Origin: JAFLCM01 sp046154665
GTDB taxonomy: Bacteria > Planctomycetota > Phycisphaerae > Phycisphaerales > UBA1924
Length of the DNA: 64,000 nucleotides
Reading direction: 5' to 3'
Assembly (NCBI GenBank): GCA_046154665.1
Contig: JBJXFG010000086.1
Span: forward strand, 1-64,000
Shown here: positions 55,701-62,966 of the stretch, piece after piece
Layout: the number at the start of each line of letters is the position of its first letter
How positions within the stretch are numbered: position 1 is the stretch's first letter
Program-made: the position numbers and the translations under genes
The notes under the pieces: generated by a model
Told to the model about the DNA's origin: nothing
Seen by the model: only the letters and a program-made list of their open reading frames with translations
The model's database searches: none

Positions 55701-56882
55701 ATGGTCGCCGTCTCGACCGACCTCGCCGCCGCCATCGACCACTCGCGTGACCTGGGCGAGCGCCTCGTCTCATCCCGTCAGCGGGCCGACATCTTCAACC
55801 GCGACTTCAATACCCTCGAGATCACGCGACGTGAGCTCGAAGTCCGCCGTGAAACCCTCGAAGAGCGCACGCTCGAAGACATCACGCTCGACCTGCGGCT
55901 GACTCATACGGCCCACGCCGAGCGGCTCGTCTCGGGCGAAGCGACGCGCGTCGACGTCGAGAAGACCGGTGCGGAAATCGAGACCCTCAAGGACGAGATC
56001 AAGCGCCTCGGCAACGTCAACCTCGACGCCATCGAGGAAGAGACCCAGCTCGCCGGACGCAACGAGGAACTCATCAAGCAGGTCGCCGACATCGACAGCG
56101 CCCGCGCCCAGCTCGAAGAGCTCATCACCCGCCTCTCCGATCTCTCACGCGACCGATTCAAGCAGGTTTTTCAGGCCATCCAGGACCATTTCGCCAGCGA
56201 AAAGGGCATGTTCCGCAGGCTCTTCGGCGGCGGACGCGCCGAGCTCCGACTCCTCCCCGTCCCCGAGACCGGCGAGATCGACTGGCTCGAGTCCGGCGTC
56301 GAAGTCACCGCCAAGCCTCCGGGCAAGGAGCCGCGCACCATCAGCCAGCTCTCCGGCGGCGAGAAGACCATGACCGCCGTCGCCCTGCTCATGAGCATCT
56401 TCCAGAGCAAGCCCAGCCCGTTCTGCGTGCTCGACGAAGTGGACGCCGCCCTCGACGAGGGCAACGTCTCACGCTTCACCGCGATCCTCCGCCAGTTCCT
56501 CGATAAGTGCCACTTCATCGTCATCACCCACAACAAGCGCACCATGCAGGTCGCCGATCAGCTCTACGGCGTGACGATGCAGGAACGCGGCGTCTCGAAG
56601 CGCGTCCGCGTGAAGTTCGAAAATGTCCACAGCGACGGCTCGTTCAAACAGCACGAGCCCGACGAGGACGGCGCGTCCGCCGCCGCCGCGCCGCGCGTGG
56701 TTGAAGCGGGCGACGAATCCCACGCCGGCTTCGGCGTCGCAGCCGACCCATCTCAACCGCCGCCCTCCGCCGCCGTCGAAGAGGCCCGCTCCGCCCTCAA
56801 GAAACCGCGCCGCCCGTCGCTCCGCGCCGCGCTGGCGGCCATGCGCGAAGAACCAGCCGAGGCCCCCGCTTCGAACTCATGA
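52761..56882 (+). CDS. smc: Chromosome segregation protein SMC
   Basis: Condensin ATPase of 1373 residues, longer than the usual 1150-1200. The N-terminal head has Walker A GPNGCGKSN (31-39). The hinge lies near 590-720 (LYRGLIAPLADLVEVDATDAVAVEAALG). Coiled coils flank it, and the C-terminal head has LSGGEKTMTAVALLMSIF and Walker B FCVLDEVDAALDE. Extra length comes from an insertion of about 45 residues in the N-terminal head (after FENPVLTDAEQAERAARREV, before LPIDSENVDVERRLYRDG) and an 80-residue Pro/Ala/acidic tail with a basic patch (KKPRRPSLRAAL). ATG 52761 matches the conserved N-terminus. Confidence 0.96.
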   Translation: MRLAKLTVVGFKSFADKTEFTFDAPITGIVGPNGCGKSNVVDAVKWVLGERSAKSLRGKEMMDVIFAGSAGRKPSGMAGVTLTFENPVLTDAEQAERAARREVHRVLHDQHKSESAAAPAGVGLVEGTPDHAHDEEIADAATLFAEVDDRTRHLPIDSENVDVERRLYRDGTSQYLINGRKARLRDIRELFLDTGVGADAYSIIEQGRVDQLLLANPVERRTFFEEAAGVAKFKARRVEAQRKLERTEANLVRAREQLDSTERRLRLVKGQAGKARRFIELDSQLKTAKTGLALELYDDLVTRLGGLTSRLQELQGQRDSAVGLVAEIEAARSEAEMRRHELVERQQELERTKAAAEHRAASAQQRKQMSERALADAAHQLEDDAHRLAELLRHAEECRREAGEKRSHLDQAEASLAEAESKLRGAADSKEAAQSEAAEIRLSLSERRAAASNIDRERAGLLARVEADRRRAQSFAEQTTRLELRLSSLDHEAGELARHRDEARAAADTRRAAAAEIDAEIGTLVTSSASLSDEQRALTERLNELEQRNARLDSRRATLEEMVESRAGLAESVKRVLERREAALGVPEGGAEDPEAPLYRGLIAPLADLVEVDATDAVAVEAALGPNLQGIVAESLGLLAAHAGALASMPGRVTLLPVACGEQASAHSTVPAAFASVASDHARPMADLVRCGIRYRGLIERLLGHTLLVRDLDAAMLLACGPLANVPARFVTRDGSILEADGRVTAGPTPTGVQAEAEGGGHGLLQRRAELAELEMKLAALSTVLDSERSALKSLDAQAADLNKRLADLRVRQAAEQRAMVTDESKRDRLEAELARLDRERPGVRQELTIVSERAATLAQEQSDLTGKADSLLRLFTEQTDGVKQLESRAEVVQSRLDQAIEQLTAARVQAGQQGEKVSSLRRDIGRVEAGADDAERKHGALSDSVEARRARLGDHQRVIAEAVTEAENAAIEARSAIETMVAVSTDLAAAIDHSRDLGERLVSSRQRADIFNRDFNTLEITRRELEVRRETLEERTLEDITLDLRLTHTAHAERLVSGEATRVDVEKTGAEIETLKDEIKRLGNVNLDAIEEETQLAGRNEELIKQVADIDSARAQLEELITRLSDLSRDRFKQVFQAIQDHFASEKGMFRRLFGGGRAELRLLPVPETGEIDWLESGVEVTAKPPGKEPRTISQLSGGEKTMTAVALLMSIFQSKPSPFCVLDEVDAALDEGNVSRFTAILRQFLDKCHFIVITHNKRTMQVADQLYGVTMQERGVSKRVRVKFENVHSDGSFKQHEPDEDGASAAAAPRVVEAGDESHAGFGVAADPSQPPPSAAVEEARSALKKPRRPSLRAALAAMREEPAEAPASNS

Positions 56883-56950
56883 CACCGATGTCGGTTTCGG
56901 GCCTGTGTCCGCGATTTCTTATGTCCGCCTGAACGAAGCAGGTCCGCCGG

Positions 56951-57424
56951 TCACCTCGCAAAGTCCAGCCGCGTGCCCTCGCCGATCAGCGAAAGCATGC
57001 CGTCCTTGATCGAGAACGACCGCACATTGTTCAGCGCGCTCACATACTCGTCCTCGAGCCGCATGGCTTCCGGCGGGCCGGCCATCTTGGTCGAAAACAT
57101 CGGCCCGGTCTTGAAGCCACCGACCGCCAGTGAAGCGACGTCGAGTTGACCGCCCACACGGTTTACGCCAGCGAACCCGCCGACGCGCCCGTCGGGCTCA
57201 ATCGAGATCGAAGGCCGCTTGCCGCCCAGGCCCGCGAGCGCGGACACGTCGCGCCCGTTGAGCGATGTGAGGTTCCAATCGCCGGTGAGAGACTTGAGGG
57301 CCTGTTGAGCGGTCATGGCTGCGGAACCTGGCGTTGTGGAGGACGATGCACAGCCGAGATTCAGCGCGGCGGATGTCAGCACGACGGAAACAATGACGAA
57401 CAAGCAGCACGATGTGTTTCGCAT
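56951..57424 (-). CDS. META-domain (HslJ-like) lipoprotein
   Basis: A 157-residue predicted lipoprotein. From ATG 57424 the signal segment MRNTSCCLFVIVSVVLTSAA ends in lipobox LNLGC. The META domain follows: SLTGDWNLTSLNGRDVSAL, PSISIEPDGRVGGFAGVNRVGGQ, then TKMAGPPEAMRLEDEYVSALNNVRSFSIKDGMLSL, which matches HslJ/META proteins of the envelope. It starts 41 bp after the aldo/keto reductase stop on the same strand. Confidence 0.85.
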   Translation of the reverse strand: MRNTSCCLFVIVSVVLTSAALNLGCASSSTTPGSAAMTAQQALKSLTGDWNLTSLNGRDVSALAGLGGKRPSISIEPDGRVGGFAGVNRVGGQLDVASLAVGGFKTGPMFSTKMAGPPEAMRLEDEYVSALNNVRSFSIKDGMLSLIGEGTRLDFAR

Positions 57425-57465
57425 GGCATGGCTCTCGTGTGGGTTGAAGGACTCAAACACGGCGA

Positions 57466-58236
57466 TCAGAACGCCGCCGCCATCGTATTGGCTCTGAGAT
57501 GCCCCGAATCAATCGTCCCCACCACCACACAAGACACCCCACGAACCGCTAGCACCCCGCGCAGAGCCGCCCCAGGGTCAACCGCGTGCCCGCTCACCAG
57601 CGCCTTCTTCACCAGCACCCCCACACCCCGCTCCGCCGCCAGCGCCGCGGCGGGCGCATCACCCTGCTCCGCCGAGTTGAGCGTCAGCATCACCACATCA
57701 CCACGCTCCACCGCCAGCAGCGCCCCGCCGGGCGTCTTCGTGCTCGCCCCCACGGCACGCACCAGACCGCGCCGCTTCAACGCTCTCAACGCCTCAAGCG
57801 CCCCCGACCGAACAACGACCTCTTCATCATCGCCATTGGAGTGCAGCAGCACCACATCAAGATAGTCCGTCCGCAGCCGCCGCAGCGATCGCTCAACGCT
57901 GGCCGTGATCGCCGCCGGCGTGAAGTCGAAAGTCGATGAGCCGTTCTCGAACGTCTCACCGGCCTTCGAGCACAGCACCCACCGCTCGCGCGGGGCGACC
58001 CGGTCAAGCAGCTCGCCGAGGCGTGTTTCGCTGGTCCCATAGGCGGGCGCGGTATCGATGAGATTGACACCAAGGTCATGCGCCGTGCGGAGCAGTTCGA
58101 GGGCCTGCTCATCGCTCGGAAGTTCAAACGGCACCGGGTACTTCACCCCGTCGCGCCGCCCCAGCTTGACCGTGCCCAGCCCGATCGCGCTGACCAAGAG
58201 GCCCGTATTGCCAAGCGGTCGAAGGGGAAGCGCCAT
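57466..58236 (-). CDS. Aldo/keto reductase
   Basis: NAD(P)H-dependent oxidoreductase of 256 residues, slightly short for the TIM-barrel family. It has PLGNTGLLVSAIGLGTVKLG, NLIDTAPAYGTSETRLGELL (catalytic Asp and Tyr), CSKAGE (Lys), DVVLLHSNGDDEEVV (His) and a shortened C-terminal cofactor region ending SCVVVGTIDSGHLRAN. The substrate cannot be told. It lies upstream of the META lipoprotein on the same strand. Confidence 0.9.
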   Translation of the reverse strand: MALPLRPLGNTGLLVSAIGLGTVKLGRRDGVKYPVPFELPSDEQALELLRTAHDLGVNLIDTAPAYGTSETRLGELLDRVAPRERWVLCSKAGETFENGSSTFDFTPAAITASVERSLRRLRTDYLDVVLLHSNGDDEEVVVRSGALEALRALKRRGLVRAVGASTKTPGGALLAVERGDVVMLTLNSAEQGDAPAAALAAERGVGVLVKKALVSGHAVDPGAALRGVLAVRGVSCVVVGTIDSGHLRANTMAAAF

Positions 58237-58560
58237 GCGCGAAACGGTAGACGCTCTGGCCAGTCCGGAAGAATGTCAACGCGGAGATCGCGGAGAGCGC
58301 AGAGGAAGGCGGGAAGAGAGAGGCTGAGCAAGACAGCACTTTCACTGTCGGGATCAGAGCTTGTTCGGCGAGTTGGCCCTGTGCTCGCGCCCGGGGCTCG
58401 GACAATGCAACAGCGCGTGATCCTCCGCCAGTCCTTCTCCGCCTCTCTCTGTCTTCCTCCGCGCCCTCCGCGGTCTCCGCGTTGAGAATGCCTCTCTCCG
58501 CGATCTCCGCGGTGAAAACGCCTTTCTCCGAGATCTCCGCGTTGATCCGGCTTTTCGCGG
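58237..58560. repeat. Repeat-filled gap: three 30-bp tandem units and a half element
   Basis: 324 bp without a gene. 58272-58312 is GCGGAG repeat. 58375-58406 is a half copy of the ATCATCCGAG family (complement of ATTGTCCGAGCCCCGGGCGC). 58466-58495, 58496-58525 and 58526-58555 are three imperfect 30-bp tandem units, each of the form CTCCG.GATCTCCGCGGTGA. Between the start of the reductase and the stop of the dockerin protein. Confidence 0.7.
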
Positions 58561-60252
58561 TCACCCCGCGCACCCGAAGTTGCCCAGGAAGATCACCAGG
58601 TCCGCCGTGTCCACCTGCGTGTCCAGGTTCAGGTTCGCCGGGTTGCACAGCGTCACCGTGAGCCCGAACTGCCCGAGGAACAGCGTCAGATCGGCGGTGT
58701 TGGTGCTGCCATCGCCATTGATGTCCGCGACGCACGCTTTCGTACACGGGTCGGGGATGCCGTCGCCGTTGCAGTCCTTGACCTGGCCGAGCGCGATCTC
58801 GGTGGTGTCGCCCACGCCGTTGCCGTTGCAGTCAAACTCGCCGATGCGGACGTAGTAGACGTCCTGCTCGCCATTGACCGTCGTCGAGATGATCGCGTCG
58901 GCACCCACGTTGTCCGAGTGCATGTCGTAATAGTCGCCGATCTTGTTCTGCTGCGGGAACCCCACCAGCGGGTTCCACGGCACCGTCATCGGCGTCGACG
59001 GCGCGAACGTCGCCCCCTGATCCGTCGAAAACGTGTAGTACGTCCGCGAAATCCTGTTCATTGGGTCTTCGCGCGTGTCGTTGTAGATCACGTCGATGCG
59101 CCCGTTGGGTGCCACGCTCATCGTCACAAACCACTGGAACGCGTTGTTGGTCGTCGAGTCGTCGTTCACGCGCACAAACGGGTCCCACGTCACCCCGCCG
59201 TCACGGCTGCGGATGAACCGGGCTTCCAGCGGGTCCGTCCCCGTGGCGGGGTCGATCGTGCCGCACACATACACGAACCCATTGCCCGGTCCGCCCGAGC
59301 GATCGACATCGCAGAGCAACTGCCCCGCCAGCCCCGCGGGGTTCACCGCCGGGTTCAGCGCCAGGTCGCCGTCCATGTTCGGCGTCGAAACCAGGAACGT
59401 CGGCGTCACCGCGTTGTTCGACGCGTTCGTCGACCGCACCACGCTCAGCCCGGGCCCGCCCGAGTTCGTCCCCGCGATGTACAACTGACCCACCGGCCCG
59501 ATCCCAAGCGTCCCGAAAATCGGCGGCCCGCCCGGCAGCGCCTGCGCCGCCTGGAACGATGCGCCAGCGTTGATCGACCGCGCAAACGTGAACCCCGGCG
59601 TCGGGTTCGCCGCAACGTTCCACGCCGTGTAGTGGTGGTTCCGTCCCGGCCCATTCGTCGAATCGATCGCGAACCACACCTTGTCGCCCCCGGCGATCTG
59701 GTACGGCGAACTCCACGTCGCCCCGCCATCGCTCGACGTGAAGTACCACACGTTGAACACGCTGCTCACCACCTTGAGCGAGTTGTAGAACACCGTGCTC
59801 CCGTCCGGGCTCCAGCGCACGATCGGGTCCGAACGAAACACCCCCGCCTCCAAAGGCGGCAGGTTCGTCCAGGTCCGCCCGTTGTCACGCGAGAACGCCA
59901 CGCCCGCCTGACGGAAGCTCGACGCGATCGAGTTGAACTGCCGCCACCCCGCCACCAGGCGCCGCGGGTCGGTGGGATCAACCGTGATCGACGGCTCGTT
60001 GGCCGCGTCGCCCACGATATTGAGCCCCGACGCATTCGTGTTGATCTGCCGGATGAACACCGGCAACGTGCCGCGCAGCGCCACTTCCGGCGCGAGGATG
60101 TTCGCCGGCAAGCTCGTCCGCGGGTTCGCGGACGCGGGGATGAACGGCATGTCATCGCGCTCGGGCTCCATCACGGCTCCCGGCGGCAACGCCGACGCAC
60201 TCGAAGCAACAGCCAGCAGAACAGCAACAGACGGCATCAAGCGATCGCGCAT
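58561..60252 (-). CDS. Secreted BNR/sialidase-like propeller protein with dockerin-like C-terminus
   Basis: 563 residues. From ATG 60252 a signal peptide (PSVAVLLAVASSASA) precedes a beta-propeller with Asp-box (BNR) repeats: VAFSRDNGRTWTNL, FTSSDGGATWSSPY, IRSRDGGVTWDPF and FSTDQGATFAPS. A Cys/Asp-rich segment follows (DCNGNGVGDTTEIALGQVKDCNGDGIPDPC), then two dockerin-like repeats (DINGDGSTNTADLTLFLGQFG; LDTQVDTADLVIFLGNFG). The sialidase catalytic arginine triad was not recognised, so it is more likely a binding or structural propeller. The open frame to 60402 runs through repeat doublet E5 and is not used. Confidence 0.87.
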   Translation of the reverse strand: MRDRLMPSVAVLLAVASSASALPPGAVMEPERDDMPFIPASANPRTSLPANILAPEVALRGTLPVFIRQINTNASGLNIVGDAANEPSITVDPTDPRRLVAGWRQFNSIASSFRQAGVAFSRDNGRTWTNLPPLEAGVFRSDPIVRWSPDGSTVFYNSLKVVSSVFNVWYFTSSDGGATWSSPYQIAGGDKVWFAIDSTNGPGRNHHYTAWNVAANPTPGFTFARSINAGASFQAAQALPGGPPIFGTLGIGPVGQLYIAGTNSGGPGLSVVRSTNASNNAVTPTFLVSTPNMDGDLALNPAVNPAGLAGQLLCDVDRSGGPGNGFVYVCGTIDPATGTDPLEARFIRSRDGGVTWDPFVRVNDDSTTNNAFQWFVTMSVAPNGRIDVIYNDTREDPMNRISRTYYTFSTDQGATFAPSTPMTVPWNPLVGFPQQNKIGDYYDMHSDNVGADAIISTTVNGEQDVYYVRIGEFDCNGNGVGDTTEIALGQVKDCNGDGIPDPCTKACVADINGDGSTNTADLTLFLGQFGLTVTLCNPANLNLDTQVDTADLVIFLGNFGCAG

Positions 60253-60297
60253 GGGAACTCCTCGCGGGTAAGCCTGATCGAACGGGTGACGAACGTC

Positions 60298-60402
60298 GTG
60301 CCACTGATGGCGATCCGTTCGCGGATCGACATCAGTGCCGAACCGCGAGGAATCGCCCGAGAAGAGCACTGCTGTCTCCGAAGACGGAGCCAGCAGTGGC
60401 AC
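60298..60402. repeat. GTGCCAC hairpin doublet E5 (best-preserved copy)
   Basis: 105 bp. Left half: GTGCCAC (60298-60304); hairpin with outer arms CACTGATG/CATCAGTG (60302-60309, 60330-60337), inner arms CGATCCG/CGGATCG and loop TTCG. Right half: outer arms CACTGCTG/CAGCAGTG (60367-60374, 60391-60398), inner CTCCG/CGGAG, loop AAGA, closed by GTGGCAC (60396-60402). It is 46 bp upstream of the BNR-like gene. Confidence 0.8.
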
Positions 60403-60529
60403 GACGCCGCCTTCCGATCGCGCAGGCGGATGAACAAGCCAGCCTCCCAGCGTAACCGCGCGCGGGGGAAATCAAGAGGTGTTCAGACCGAAACCAAAGC
60501 GACCACATTCGGCCACAGGCTCACGACTG

Positions 60530-61156
60530 TTATCGCCCCGCCTCCAGAGCATTGCGGAAATGAGCCGCCTGCACCGGGACCAGCATCTCCAGCACATGCT
60601 GCAGCACCTCGGCGGGGCTCCCGATCGCCTCGACATTCCGCACGATCGATTTGGGGTAGTGCTCCAGCACCGGGAACGTCTCATTCTCATACACGTTCCA
60701 CCGCTTCCGGATGATGTCCTCCTTGGCGTCATCCAGCCGGTTCTCCTTGATCGCACGCCGACGCAGCCGCTCGAACATCTTCTCTTTGTTGCTGCACATC
60801 AGGTGGATGATCAGCAGCACGTCGATGTGGTCGTCCATCACCGTCGCCTGGTGGGCGTTGCGGGGGATGCCGTCGAGCACGAGGATGTCGTTGTCGGGCT
60901 TGTAGAGCGAGAGGATGGTCTGGGCGCGGATGTTCTCCTGCCACATCTGGATGGTGAGATCGTCCGGCACCAGCTCGCCCCGCGACGAATACTCGACAAA
61001 CTTCCGCCCCAGTTCGGAGTTGACGTTCAGCGTGCGGAACACCTCGCCGCACGAGAGGTGGTAGAACCCCGGCACATGCCCGAGGATCTTGCCCTGAGTG
61101 CCCTTGCCCGAGCCGGGGGCGCCGAAGAGAAGGACCGTCTTGTACTTCTGCGTCAT
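60530..61156 (-). CDS. adk: Adenylate kinase-type nucleoside monophosphate kinase
   Basis: A 208-residue cytoplasmic kinase that equilibrates AMP, ADP and ATP. It has the P-loop LLFGAPGSGKGTQG, the AMP-site FYHLSCGEVFRTL, GELVPDD, VLDGIPRN and a short-lid region RLRRRAIKENRLDDAKEDIIRKRWNVYENET. The expected second arginine of the family (GRxDD) reads ENRLDD. There is no zinc-finger lid. ATG 61156 is chosen. The gene stands alone and not in a ribosomal-protein operon, so this may be a paralogue rather than the housekeeping enzyme. Confidence 0.88.
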   Translation of the reverse strand: MTQKYKTVLLFGAPGSGKGTQGKILGHVPGFYHLSCGEVFRTLNVNSELGRKFVEYSSRGELVPDDLTIQMWQENIRAQTILSLYKPDNDILVLDGIPRNAHQATVMDDHIDVLLIIHLMCSNKEKMFERLRRRAIKENRLDDAKEDIIRKRWNVYENETFPVLEHYPKSIVRNVEAIGSPAEVLQHVLEMLVPVQAAHFRNALEAGR

Positions 61157-61583
61157 GGTGTCTCCGAGAGGGCCTCGGCCGCGCCGGCCGACATCACAGA
61201 ATAGCCTACCGAAAACCCCGATGGATCGGCGAAATCGTCCATCGACATCTCGGAACCGATGGGGGCAGGCTTCCTTGAGGTGCATCCTGACCTGATCGCC
61301 CGCAGACGCTCCGTCGCACGCCTCAGCCGAGGCACCGATCGCCACGCGCGCCTGCTACGATGGCCCCCCAACCACAGGCGACCGGCCCTCGCCCTCCTCA
61401 ACCGAAGTCAACCGTTTTACCACCTCGGGGGATCCGTTCCGTCCCAGAATCTCGCGCCGCACGCGACCGTGCGAGCAGGTCACTCATCCAAGATCAGTCC
61501 CCCTGCCCTTCTCCGCGCTCTCCGCGCTCTCCGCGTTGAACCGCATCGAGAAACAACCGCAGACGCAACCGCCAGGAGCCTCG
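61157..61583. promoter_or_regulatory. Divergent region between adk and hpnH
   Basis: 427 bp holding the promoters of both genes. No ORF in it has family motifs. A TCTCCGCGC repeat run (61505-61538) lies just before hpnH, with an AGGAG ribosome site at 61574-61578. Confidence 0.45.
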
Positions 61584-62735
61584 ATGCCCGTCCCGATCAG
61601 CCAGATGTGGACCGTCGCCACCTATGTCCTGGCGCAGAAAGTCCGCGGCAACAAGCACTACCCACTGGTCCTCATGCTCGAGCCGCTCCTGCGCTGCAAC
61701 CTCGCCTGCGCCGGCTGCGGCAAAATCCAGTACCCGGCCCACATCCTCAAACGCGAACTCTCCGTCGATGAGTGCGTCCGCGCCGTCGATGAGTGCGGCG
61801 CGCCGATGGTCTCCATCCCGGGCGGCGAACCCCTCCTCCACCCCAAGATCGGCGACATCGTCAAGGCCCTCGTCGCCCGCAAGAAGTACATCTATCTCTG
61901 CACCAATGCGCTCCTCCTCAAGCAGCGCCTCGAAGAGGGCGTCTTCACGCCCAGCAAGTACCTCACCTTTAGCGTCCACATGGACGGCCAGGAAGACCAC
62001 CACGACTTCGCCGTCTGCCGCGAGGGAACCTACAAGACCGCGCGCGACGGCATCGCGCTCGCCGTCAAAATGGGCTTCCGCGTCACCACCAACACCACCC
62101 TCTTCGACGGTGCCGACCCCAACTCGGTCCGCGCCTTCTTCGACGAAATGATGGACCTCGGCGTCGAGGGCATGATGGTCTCCCCCGGCTACGCCTACCC
62201 CAAAGCCCCGGACCAGAAGCACTTCCTCGCCGAGCGAAAGAAGACCAACGAACTCTTCGAGATGATCGCCAGCAACCGCAAGAAGCGCTGGAAGTTCAAC
62301 CAGTCGCCGCTGTTCCTCGAGTTCCTCATGGGCAAGCGCGAGTACGAATGCACCCCCTGGGGCATGCCGACCTACAACATCTTCGGATGGCAGAAGCCCT
62401 GCTACCTGCTGCAAGACGGCTACGTCGACACCTTCAAAGAGCTCGTCGACACCACCGAATGGGAGAACTACGGCCGGGCCAGCGGCAACCCCAAGTGCCA
62501 GCAGTGCATGGTTCACTCGGGCTACGAAGCCAGCGCCGTGAACCACACCTTTGCGTCGTTCGGCGGGCTCTTCGCCACGGTCAAAGCGATGGTCTTTAAC
62601 ACCTACGCCAACCCCCGCGCCGCCGCACGCCTCAAGGAAGAAGCCAAGAAGCCGCACGGCCCCATGGCGCTGCTGGGCCTTTCCGTCGAGGGCAAGCCCG
62701 TGAAGACACCAGAACCGGCGAGCCAGGCCGCCTGA
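61584..62735 (+). CDS. hpnH: Adenosyl-hopene transferase HpnH (radical SAM)
   Basis: Adds the adenosyl radical to diploptene, the first step to extended (C35) hopanoids. The 383-residue protein opens with a conserved YPLVLMLEPLLRCNLACAGC, giving the CxxxCxxC cluster ligands C38, C42 and C45. It continues ECGAPMVSIPGGEPLLHPKI, YLCTNALLL, FSVHMDGQEDHHD, VSPGYAYPKAPDQKHFL, CTPWGMPTYNIFGWQKPCYLL and CMVHSGYEASAV. These phrases match HpnH closely over its full length. A 40-residue C-terminal extension is extra. ATG 61584 follows AGGAG at good spacing. No squalene-hopene cyclase lies in the window. Confidence 0.95.
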   Translation: MPVPISQMWTVATYVLAQKVRGNKHYPLVLMLEPLLRCNLACAGCGKIQYPAHILKRELSVDECVRAVDECGAPMVSIPGGEPLLHPKIGDIVKALVARKKYIYLCTNALLLKQRLEEGVFTPSKYLTFSVHMDGQEDHHDFAVCREGTYKTARDGIALAVKMGFRVTTNTTLFDGADPNSVRAFFDEMMDLGVEGMMVSPGYAYPKAPDQKHFLAERKKTNELFEMIASNRKKRWKFNQSPLFLEFLMGKREYECTPWGMPTYNIFGWQKPCYLLQDGYVDTFKELVDTTEWENYGRASGNPKCQQCMVHSGYEASAVNHTFASFGGLFATVKAMVFNTYANPRAAARLKEEAKKPHGPMALLGLSVEGKPVKTPEPASQAA

Positions 62736-62966
62736 GCGTGGGGCTGTCGCCGCGCCGCGGCTCATATCCGCCCAATCACGCCCCATAACCGATCACTTCA
62801 TCCTGAAATTCCTCATTTTTGCGGACCCGATTCCCCCGGTTTTCAGAACCGACGTGTATCGTGTTCCGGTCGTTCGGGCTCTTCATCCACGGACGGAACG
62901 AAAGCCCCAAGAACGCCACTGGCCGCGCGCCCGGATGCGTGCGGACCTTGCGAGGAGAGATAGAGA

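Noticed and set aside
53607..55742. Long minus-strand frame (711 codons) opposite smc
   Set aside because: Gly/Val/Phe-rich shadow of the SMC coiled-coil codons; no family features.
58430..58560. CRISPR array
   Set aside because: The 30-bp units are tandem without unique spacers and belong to a dispersed repeat family.
60253..60402. N-terminal extension of the BNR-like protein
   Set aside because: Translates repeat doublet E5; a good signal peptide begins at 60252.
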